Shown in pieces: positions 1 through 5,662 of a stretch of 7,024 nt of DNA. The notes under the pieces were generated by a model, which did not search any database, was not told the DNA's origin, and was given only the letters and a program-made list of their open reading frames with translations. The DNA comes from Treponema sp. (GTDB lineage Bacteria; Spirochaetota; Spirochaetia; Treponematales; Breznakiellaceae), in assembly GCA_031267115.1 (NCBI GenBank), contig JAIRZS010000098.1, positions 1 through 7,024 of the forward strand, read 5' to 3'. Numbering within the stretch: position 1 is the first letter of the stretch; each line of letters begins with the position of its first letter. The position numbers and the translations under genes are program-made.

Positions 1-112
1 CAGGGTTCCTGTCCCGTAAAATTCCCGCCCGCAGGGGCAGAGCAACCGCCGATTTTCACAAAATCCACGCATTTTTTAAAAATTTGTAAGCGGTATGCGA
101 TCCTCTTATGTC
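1..112. other. Non-coding region upstream of the XRE gene
   Basis: No credible coding region is seen here. Two small inverted repeats lie at the left edge: CAGG-GTT-CCTG at 1-11 and GCCC-GCAG-GGGC at 27-38. Neither has a T-tract on the + strand, so they are not good terminators in that direction. An AT-rich tract at 71-85 precedes the candidate promoter and could act as an UP-like element. What lies to the left of the window is unknown. Confidence 0.4.
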
Positions 113-118
113 TATACT
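84..118 (+). promoter_or_regulatory. Candidate promoter of the XRE regulator gene
   Basis: TATACT at 113-118 matches 5 of 6 bases of the sigma-70 -10 consensus and lies just before the operator palindrome, so transcription would begin at about 125. TTGTAA at 84-89 resembles a -35 box, but its distance to TATACT (23 bp) is too long. A 16-bp spacing would instead use the poor -10 box TTATGT at 106-111. The promoter location is therefore plausible from context, but the -35 assignment is uncertain. The AT-rich tract at 71-85 is consistent with an upstream activating element. Confidence 0.35.
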
Positions 119-124
119 CTTATT

Positions 125-148
125 TAGTGTAAACGTCAAGCTACACTA
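125..148. promoter_or_regulatory. Operator-like perfect inverted repeat upstream of the XRE gene
   Basis: The 7-bp arms TAGTGTA (125-131) and TACACTA (142-148) are exact reverse complements separated by 10 bp. The 17-bp centre-to-centre distance places the half-sites about 1.6 helical turns apart. The palindrome sits immediately downstream of the TATACT -10 box and 34 bp before the start codon, where a bound repressor would block initiation. XRE-family regulators commonly bind such dyads in their own promoters, so autoregulation by the protein encoded at 183-506 is the natural inference. No binding evidence is available. Confidence 0.55.
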
Positions 149-182
149 CGAGTAGAAAAGAGAAGCTCATAGAATACAAAGC

Positions 183-506
183 ATGGATTTAAACCGTCTT
201 TTCATTTTTAACATGAAAAAGTGGCGCAAAAACCGGGGAATTTCCCAAAAAACGCTGTCGGAACGGTGCGAAGCGGCCCACACCTATATCAGGCAGATTG
301 AAAGCGGGAGCAGGACGCCCTCGTTCTCCTTTATCGGGAAGCTCGCCGAAGCTCTGGACATCGAAGCCTACCAGCTTTTTTATGACGAAACGGCGGCGTG
401 GGGAGAAGAAACATCCCCAAGGGAACATCTGGAAGCGCTTAAGATGAATATTCTCGCGCAAGTGGCCCACGGAATCGATACGGTTATCGCCGAGGCCCAA
501 AAGTAA
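183..506 (+). CDS. XRE-family helix-turn-helix transcriptional regulator, 107 aa
   Basis: This is a small DNA-binding regulator. Residues about 11-67 form a Cro/C1-type (HTH_3) domain: the start of helix 1 (MKKWRKNRG), the helix-turn-helix core (ISQKTLSERC...TYIRQIESG), and the typical SRTPS...KLAEALDI...QLF ending. The C-terminal 40 residues are acidic and then predicted helical, perhaps for dimerisation; no sensor or metal-binding motif is visible. The start at ATG 183 has only a weak purine-rich stretch (158-165) at a long distance. A second Met at codon 11 (213) has no better ribosome site and would clip the N-terminal extension MDLNRLFIFN, so 183 is kept. The gene runs against the kinase on the opposite strand, with 8 bp between the stop codons. 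The palindrome at 125-148 suggests autoregulation. Its targets cannot be read from the sequence. The family is certain, the function general. Confidence 0.9.
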   Translation: MDLNRLFIFNMKKWRKNRGISQKTLSERCEAAHTYIRQIESGSRTPSFSFIGKLAEALDIEAYQLFYDETAAWGEETSPREHLEALKMNILAQVAHGIDTVIAEAQK

Positions 507-514
507 AACCGGAA

Positions 515-3361
515 TTACCGGGCGACATATTCCCGAAGCCTGGCCATGACATCGTTGAAGTCAAGGGGCTTGCCGATATGGCCGTTCATCCCGGCGGCAA
601 AGCATTTCTCGATATCTTCCCTGAATACGTTCGCGGTCATGGCGATTATGGGAACGGCTTTGCGGGCTATGCCCCGGGAGGCCTGCAGCGCCTCCAGTTC
701 GCGTATTTTTTTTGTGGCGGCATAGCCGTCCATTACGGGCATCTGGACATCCATGAAGATCATGTCGTATTTGCCGGGATTGTTTTCGAACATTTCGACC
801 GCTTCAACGCCGTTTTCCGCGGCGTCTATGCCCAGGCGGGTTTCTTCCAGCAGCGAAATTACGATTTCCCGGTTGATTTCCACATCTTCTACGAGAAGTA
901 TCCAGCGGCCCTCAAAGTTATCCGGGGCAAGAGCGCCCTCCGCCCCGCCGGCCGGGGCCGAAGATCCCGGAGCGGCCGCCGAACCCAGGCACTGGCTGAT
1001 GATGTCCGCAATGGCCGATGGGAAAAGCGGCTTGGGGAGAAATTTGTCCACGCCGGAAGCCTTTGCCTCGTCTTCTATCAGCATCCATTCGGTCGCGCTT
1101 ATCATGATCACTACGGACTTTTCCTGCCGGGATTTTCCGCCGGAAGCTTCCGCCTGCGGCGGCGTGATCCTTTCTTTGATCCTGCGGGAAAGCTCGATGC
1201 CGTTCATGCCGGGCATTTTCCAGTCTATAAAGTAAATATCGAAGGGGCCCTTCTCTTCAATAATGTTCAGGGCTTCTTCGCCGCTTTGGGCCGTAATACA
1301 GAAAAACCCGAGCTGCCCGGCAATATCCCGGAAATAGTCCAGGATATCCCCGGAATCGTCTACCACGAGAACCTGGACATTGTTCCAGCCGATTCCCGGC
1401 GAGAGGAGGCTTTCCCCCAGCTCGCTGCCCTTCTCTACCTGGACGGTAAAGCGGAAAGTCGATCCCTTGCCGGGTTCCGATTCAACCCAGATCTTCCCCC
1501 CCATCATCTCGACGATACGCTTTGAAATCGCAAGCCCCAGCCCCGTGCCGCCGTATTTCCGTGAGGTGCCTGTTTCGGCCTGTTCAAAAGAATGGAAAAG
1601 CCGTTCCTGCTGTTCCCTGGAAATGCCTATTCCCGAATCGCTGACGCTTATCCGGAATGTGTAAAGCCGGTCCGTCTGATCTATAAATTTGGCGTCCAGG
1701 ACAATGACGCCCTCTTCGGGGGTAAATTTTACCGCGTTGGAAAGCAGGTTTGTTATAACCTGGGCAAGCCTCTGATCGTCGCCGTAAAGGTTCCGGGGGA
1801 TACGCTTGTCGATATGCACGCTGAATATCTGCTTTTTCTCCTCGATACGGAAGTTGATCACGTTTACTACTTTCCGGAGCATCTTTTCGAAATTAAAATC
1901 GTCAAAAGACAGCTTTAGCCTGTTGGCCTCGATCTTGGACATATCCAGAATATCATTGATAACGCCCAGAAGATGGCTGGAGGCGTCCTCGATTTTCCCG
2001 ATGCAGTATTCCTTTTTTTCTATATCTGAAGAAGATTTGGCAATGGCGGTCATGCCGATAATGGCGTTCATGGGTGTACGCATCTCGTGGCTCATGTTCG
2101 CGAGGAATTCGCCCTTGGCCAGGCTCGCCTGTTTCGCCTGCTCCAGCGCGGCGTCCCGGGCCTGTTCCCGTATGTCCCGCATGACGGCCCCGGCAATAAC
2201 GCTGCTTGCGGTGCTGACAAGCTGCCGGTTGCTTTCGGTCCATTCCCGGGCCCGGATACATTCCTCGACAACAAGCACGGCCCAGAATTTACCGTCCACG
2301 TAAAGCGGGGCCATAATAAAAGCCCTGACCCCTACAATATCCATCACGGCATAACGGAGATCCTGGGAAATATCGTTGCAGAAAATAACCGGGACCACGC
2401 CGTCCGCCGGCTCAAGTTCCGGAAAACTCCTGGTTACGCTGTTGAGGCCTTCCTTTTGGGGGGCGGTATTTATCGTATCCACAGCCTGCCATACATAGGC
2501 CAGAACGCTTATGCCGCTGTCCTTTTCGGGCCTGCTGATGACCATACGGGTTACCCCGAGGAATTCCCCGGCGATCTTGAGCGCTTTGTTGATAAGCGCC
2601 GGAGTGTCCTGGAGGGAAATAAAAATCCTCGCCAGCTCCGACATAACTTTCTGCTGCTCGAAACGGTTATTGAGAAGCGACTCTTTTTTCCGGTAGTGAA
2701 AGTAGATCAGGAAGCCCGCGATGATAAGAAAAACAAGCGACATTACAAGCAGCGCCGAAAGTATACGGCCCATATTGCGGGCGTTGAGAAGTTCCATGTC
2801 CAGGACATCCACGCCGGCGATAAAAGCGACATTGCCCGACGAATCAAAAACCGGCGCGAAGGCGGAGAGCAGCCCCGACCAGCCGATAGAATAGATACCC
2901 AGGTCCGTACTAACCGCGCGCCCCTCGCGGTAAACAAACTCAATATCCGGTTCCGCTTCCATGGGTTCGGTCCTGAGGCTATAGGAGTCTTCGCCGGTAT
3001 CGTTGTCAATAATAGACTGGATCAAGCCGTCTTCGTTTCTGTAGTAGTAGTACACGAACATCAATTCGTATTCGTCCGCAAAACGGATAAGCCGTTCTTC
3101 AAGCTCCGCGTACCCGGGCTTTTCCATATCCTCCGGCGTACTGAACTGCGACAGCTCTTCCGCGCTTACCAGCGCCGCGGCGGAACGCGAATTCGCCAGA
3201 AGCCGGGCGGAAAGGGCCTTTATGTAGTAGTTGGCGATATAATAGGTAAAGAGGGCGGTAATGATGGAAATAACCAGCACCATTAACGCCGACCCCGAAA
3301 AGAGAAACACAGCAAAATTATCAAGAAACCCGCTCTTTAGCTTTTTTTTACCTTCCGCCAT
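515..3361 (-). CDS. Membrane-bound hybrid sensor histidine kinase (Cache-like sensor, GAF, HisKA, HATPase, two REC domains), 948 aa
   Basis: The protein senses a signal outside the membrane, autophosphorylates and passes the phosphate to internal receivers. In order: membrane segment about 15-41; extracytoplasmic domain 42-198 with a Cache-like end (SAFAPVFDSSGNVAFIAGVD); membrane segment about 199-222; GAF-like domain about 240-395; short coiled linker; HisKA with phosphoacceptor His425 in SHEMRTP; HATPase with N box NLLSNAVKFT (538-547), DSGIGI (575-580), F-box-like LFHSFEQ and GGTGLGLAI (604-612). REC1 (about 662-792) has D668/D669, phospho-Asp713, S755 and K777. A flexible Ala/Gly/Pro/Ser linker (about 794-814) leads to REC2 (about 819-945) with E825/D826, D871, T909 and K931. 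All key residues are present, so both receivers should be active. There is no HPt domain, so a separate phosphotransfer protein or direct output is expected. The ATG has AAGG 5 nt upstream and lies 23 bp after tpiA, suggesting read-through. The ligand and partner are unknown. Confidence 0.93.
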   Translation of the reverse strand: MAEGKKKLKSGFLDNFAVFLFSGSALMVLVISIITALFTYYIANYYIKALSARLLANSRSAAALVSAEELSQFSTPEDMEKPGYAELEERLIRFADEYELMFVYYYYRNEDGLIQSIIDNDTGEDSYSLRTEPMEAEPDIEFVYREGRAVSTDLGIYSIGWSGLLSAFAPVFDSSGNVAFIAGVDVLDMELLNARNMGRILSALLVMSLVFLIIAGFLIYFHYRKKESLLNNRFEQQKVMSELARIFISLQDTPALINKALKIAGEFLGVTRMVISRPEKDSGISVLAYVWQAVDTINTAPQKEGLNSVTRSFPELEPADGVVPVIFCNDISQDLRYAVMDIVGVRAFIMAPLYVDGKFWAVLVVEECIRAREWTESNRQLVSTASSVIAGAVMRDIREQARDAALEQAKQASLAKGEFLANMSHEMRTPMNAIIGMTAIAKSSSDIEKKEYCIGKIEDASSHLLGVINDILDMSKIEANRLKLSFDDFNFEKMLRKVVNVINFRIEEKKQIFSVHIDKRIPRNLYGDDQRLAQVITNLLSNAVKFTPEEGVIVLDAKFIDQTDRLYTFRISVSDSGIGISREQQERLFHSFEQAETGTSRKYGGTGLGLAISKRIVEMMGGKIWVESEPGKGSTFRFTVQVEKGSELGESLLSPGIGWNNVQVLVVDDSGDILDYFRDIAGQLGFFCITAQSGEEALNIIEEKGPFDIYFIDWKMPGMNGIELSRRIKERITPPQAEASGGKSRQEKSVVIMISATEWMLIEDEAKASGVDKFLPKPLFPSAIADIISQCLGSAAAPGSSAPAGGAEGALAPDNFEGRWILLVEDVEINREIVISLLEETRLGIDAAENGVEAVEMFENNPGKYDMIFMDVQMPVMDGYAATKKIRELEALQASRGIARKAVPIIAMTANVFREDIEKCFAAGMNGHIGKPLDFNDVMARLREYVAR

Positions 3362-3384
3362 GGCGGCCTTACATATCCCGGTTT

Positions 3385-4134
3385 TTAACTGAATTTCGCG
3401 ATAGGCACAAAAGTCTCCGTTTTGAGCGCCGCGCCGCCTACCAGGGCGCCGTCAATATTCTCCTTTGCCATAAGCTGGGCGGCGTTTTCCGGCTTCACCG
3501 AACCGCCGTACTGGATAATGATTCTGCCGGCCGCGTCCGGGCCGTAGAGTTTGCCGATTACCCCCCTGATATAGGCGTGGATAGCGTCCGCGTCTTCCGG
3601 GGTAGCGGTCTTGCCCGTACCTATAGCCCATACCGGCTCGTACGCGATCACCACCCGGCCAAGATCGGCGGCGGCGACCCCCTCAAGGCCCTTCACCGTC
3701 TGGGCCTCGCAGACAGCCTCCGCCCTGCCCGCCTCCCGCTCCTCCAGAAGCTCCCCCACGCAGAGGATCACCTCAAAACCGTGCCGCAGGGCCAGCCTCA
3801 CTTTCCTGTTGATAAGCGCGTCGTCTTCCTTGTAGGTATGCCGCCTTTCGCTATGCCCGAGAATCACAGTCTCGACCCCCAGGTCCTTGAGCTGCAGCAC
3901 CGAGACCTCCCCGGTATGGGCGCCCTGCTCCTCAGAGGCGGCATTCTGCGCCCCCAGCCTGATATTGGTACCCTTTACTACAGCCGCCACCGTCTCGATC
4001 AGCGTAAAACTGGGCGCCACCAGGTACCGGTGTTTCCCGTCCTTAAGCTGCCCGGCCAGAGACCTGGCAAGTTCGGCCGCCTCCGCCCGCGTCTTGTGCA
4101 TCTTCCAGTTTCCCGCGATATAGTAGTCCCGCAT
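3385..4134 (-). CDS. tpiA: Triosephosphate isomerase, 249 aa
   Basis: This cytoplasmic enzyme interconverts dihydroxyacetone phosphate and glyceraldehyde-3-phosphate, feeding GAPDH encoded upstream in the same cluster. The (beta/alpha)8 fold is complete. The N-terminal GNWKMH supplies Asn9 and Lys11, ILGHSERR the electrophilic His94, and AYEPVWAIGTGKTA the catalytic Glu166 and the mobile loop 6. QYGGSVKPEN (208-217) and GALVGGAAL bind the phosphate. Length is normal for the family. The start is ATG 4134 rather than the in-frame TTG at 4140: AAGGAG (4143-4148) stands 8 nt from the ATG but only 2 nt from the TTG. The gene follows pgk after a 177-bp structured spacer and precedes the sensor kinase by 23 bp. 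It is probably expressed from the gap promoter by read-through, or from an unrecognised promoter in the spacer. Confidence 0.97.
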   Translation of the reverse strand: MRDYYIAGNWKMHKTRAEAAELARSLAGQLKDGKHRYLVAPSFTLIETVAAVVKGTNIRLGAQNAASEEQGAHTGEVSVLQLKDLGVETVILGHSERRHTYKEDDALINRKVRLALRHGFEVILCVGELLEEREAGRAEAVCEAQTVKGLEGVAAADLGRVVIAYEPVWAIGTGKTATPEDADAIHAYIRGVIGKLYGPDAAGRIIIQYGGSVKPENAAQLMAKENIDGALVGGAALKTETFVPIAKFS

Positions 4135-4142
4135 CTTCAATA

Positions 4143-4148
4143 CTCCTT
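4143..4148 (-). promoter_or_regulatory. Ribosome binding site that decides the tpiA start
   Basis: AAGGAG on the - strand lies 8 nt from the ATG at 4134 and 2 nt from the in-frame TTG at 4140. The spacing favours the ATG, giving an N-terminus of MRDYYIAGNWKMH rather than a TTG-initiated form two residues longer. Confidence 0.8.
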
Positions 4149-4204
4149 AAATTCCGATATTGTCAAAAGAGGGGGCCTGTTACCAGGAAACGGTGGAAAA
4201 CCCT

Positions 4205-4256
4205 GCGGGTTTTAACCCGCGCCCGGCCCCCCTGCGGCCGGGCCAGGGTCCCGGCC
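4205..4256 (-). other. GC-rich inverted repeats in the pgk-tpiA spacer
   Basis: Three complementary arms lie close together: GCCCGGCC (4221-4228), GGCCGGGC (4236-4243) and CCCGGCC (4250-4256). The middle arm can pair with the left one (8 bp, 7-nt loop) or with the right one (7 bp, 7-nt loop), but not both. Next to them, GCGGGTT-TT-AACCCGC (4205-4220) is a perfect palindrome. On the - strand RNA this comes after the three arms and is followed by AGGG then UUUU, so it is a poor terminator. These could be processing or stability structures, a regulatory switch before tpiA, or a dispersed intergenic repeat. No function is assigned. Confidence 0.6.
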
Positions 4257-4273
4257 TACCCCCCATCCAGCTA

Positions 4274-4308
4274 AAGCGCCCGCCGGGGCGCATTCCCCGG
4301 CGGCGCTT
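4274..4308 (-). terminator. Strong hairpin just after pgk, possible weak terminator or mRNA-stability element
   Basis: On the - strand AAGCGCCGCCGGGG (4308-4295) pairs with CCCCGGCGGGCGCTT (4288-4274), with one bulged G and a 6-nt loop, about 14 bp in all. It begins 3 nt past the pgk stop codon. Only about three U residues follow before AGC, so termination is probably partial; protecting the pgk 3' end is an equally good explanation. Confidence 0.5.
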
Positions 4309-4311
4309 CCG

Positions 4312-5577
4312 TCAAGCCCGGCACACCTCGATACCGGGAAGTTTTTTGCCTTCCAGCAGTTCCAGGGACGCGCCGCCGCCGGTCGAGACATGGCTCATCT
4401 TCGCGGCAAGGCCGAATTTGTTCACCGCGGCAACCGAATCGCCGCCGCCCACCACGGTAACGGCCCCCCTGCCGGTAGATTCCGCAACCAGTTTGGCCAC
4501 TTCCCCGGTGCCTTTGGCAAAGGCGTCGAATTCGAAGACACCCACCGGGCCGTTCCAGACTATAGTTTTTGCTTTGGCAAGGACCTCTTTGTATTTCGCC
4601 AGGGTCTTCGGCCCCACATCCAGCCCCATAAGATTGTCCGGCAGATCAAGGCCGTCAACCGGCACCGGCTTCGCGGCGGCGTCGAAAGTTTCTGCGCCGA
4701 CCTGGTCCACGGGGAGGACGATTTCCACGCCGGCCTTTTCCGCGGCGGCAAGTATGTTTTTGGCGGTACCAAGCTGGTCGTCCTCGACAAGGGATTTGCC
4801 TATCTTATGGCCCTGGGCCTTCAGGAAGGTGTAGGCCATACCGCCGCCTATAACCAGAGCCGCCGCGTTCTTAAGCAGGCTTTCCAGTACGGCTATTTTC
4901 GAGGAAACCTTTGCCCCCCCGATGATGGCGGCCAGGGGCTTTTGCGGGTTTGTTACAATCGGCTCAAGGTAATCCACCTCTTTTTCCATCAGAAAACCCG
5001 CCACCGACACCGGCACGAATTTGGCGATTGACGCGGTAGAGGCGTGATCCCTGTGGGCCGTCCCGAAGGCGTCATTCACGAAAATTTCGCCGTAAGAGGC
5101 CAGCTCCCGGGCAAGCTTGTCCCGGTCCGCCCCTTCCTTGGCCGTCTCTTCCTTGTGGAAGCGGGTGTTCTCCAGCATGATAACGGACCCGTCCGCCCGG
5201 CTTTCAATAAAGGCCTTCTTGCCGTAGTCCCCGTCTTCCCCGGCAAAGATCACTTCCCTGCCGAGCTTTTGCGCCAGATAGGCCGCCACCGGGGCGAGAC
5301 GGTGCTTGCCCTTGATATAGGCCGCCTCGTCAAAAACCTTGCCGTCTTTTTCGGCCTTTTCCCGGGCTTTTTTCGCGTCCTTGGACGGATCCCCCAGGTG
5401 GCTCATCAGGGTAAGGCTCTTTGCCCCCTTGTCCAGAATATACTCAATGGTCGGAATGGCGGCCGTTATACGGGTATCGTCCTGAACAGCCCCGTCTTTC
5501 ATGGGAACGTTGAAATCTACCCGCATAATGACCCGTTTGCCCTTAAGATCGACATCCTTTACGGTTTTGATTGCCAT
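4312..5577 (-). CDS. pgk: Phosphoglycerate kinase, 421 aa
   Basis: This cytoplasmic enzyme transfers phosphate from 1,3-bisphosphoglycerate, the product of the upstream GAPDH, to ADP, making ATP and 3-phosphoglycerate. The full two-domain protein is present. N-domain motifs are RVDFNVP (19-25), SHLGDP (59-64), LENTRFH (135-141) and NDAFGTAHRDHAST (168-181). C-domain nucleotide motifs are GGAKVSSKI (220-228), WNGPVGVFE (341-349), GGGDSV (377-382) and STGGGASLE (398-406). Two features stand out: SHLGDP in place of the usual SHLGRP, and a lysine-rich insertion of about 15-20 residues after it (about 65-90). The insertion makes the protein slightly longer than the common 390-400 residues. The start is supported by GGAGGT (5584-5589), 6 nt from the ATG. 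The gene follows gap after 85 bp containing an intrinsic-terminator hairpin, so it probably receives a reduced share of gap transcripts. Confidence 0.97.
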   Translation of the reverse strand: MAIKTVKDVDLKGKRVIMRVDFNVPMKDGAVQDDTRITAAIPTIEYILDKGAKSLTLMSHLGDPSKDAKKAREKAEKDGKVFDEAAYIKGKHRLAPVAAYLAQKLGREVIFAGEDGDYGKKAFIESRADGSVIMLENTRFHKEETAKEGADRDKLARELASYGEIFVNDAFGTAHRDHASTASIAKFVPVSVAGFLMEKEVDYLEPIVTNPQKPLAAIIGGAKVSSKIAVLESLLKNAAALVIGGGMAYTFLKAQGHKIGKSLVEDDQLGTAKNILAAAEKAGVEIVLPVDQVGAETFDAAAKPVPVDGLDLPDNLMGLDVGPKTLAKYKEVLAKAKTIVWNGPVGVFEFDAFAKGTGEVAKLVAESTGRGAVTVVGGGDSVAAVNKFGLAAKMSHVSTGGGASLELLEGKKLPGIEVCRA

Positions 5578-5594
5578 GGATTTACCTCCGGTAT

Positions 5595-5608
5595 TAGCGC
5601 TGCCGCTA
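5595..5608 (-). other. Small hairpin upstream of the pgk ribosome site
   Basis: On the - strand TAGCG-GCAG-CGCTA forms a perfect 5-bp stem with a 4-nt loop. It sits between the gap-pgk terminator and the pgk Shine-Dalgarno sequence (5584-5589), leaving the latter exposed. It may shield the 5' end of a processed pgk transcript, but it is short and could be chance. Confidence 0.3.
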
Positions 5609-5610
5609 GT

Positions 5611-5636
5611 AAAAAGCCCCGCCTGGGCGGAGCTTT
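5611..5636 (-). terminator. Intrinsic terminator between gap and pgk
   Basis: On the - strand AAAGCTCCGCC pairs with GGCGGGGCTTT around a minimal loop, with one G-U pair, and is followed immediately by a T-tract (5615-5611). The stem lies about 27 nt beyond the gap stop codon and about 34 nt before the pgk start codon. It should end a share of gap transcripts, so that gap mRNA is more abundant than pgk-tpiA mRNA. No strong promoter is visible between it and pgk, so pgk expression probably relies on read-through. Confidence 0.75.
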
Positions 5637-5662
5637 AAAGCATCGTAATTAGAATCTTCTGC

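Noticed and set aside
27..38. GCCC-GCAG-GGGC hairpin at the left edge as a terminator of an upstream gene.
   Set aside because: The stem is only 4 bp with no adjacent T-tract on the + strand; nothing to the left is visible to test it.
943..957. A GC-rich inverted repeat (CCCCG...CGGGG) inside the kinase gene as a possible terminator.
   Set aside because: It lies in the codons of the Ala/Gly/Pro-rich linker between the receivers, with no T-tract, and is explained by codon composition.
578..1525. Long open frames on the + strand opposite the kinase, also opposite tpiA, pgk and gap.
   Set aside because: They are antisense shadows of well-supported genes with intact family motifs, and their products have no recognisable domain.
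4143..4166. A consensus TTGACA on the - strand (4166-4161) just before tpiA, suggesting a tpiA promoter.
   Set aside because: At 18-bp spacing the -10 position is TATTGA, a poor match overlapping the ribosome site, and the start would fall inside the first codons. It is most likely fortuitous.
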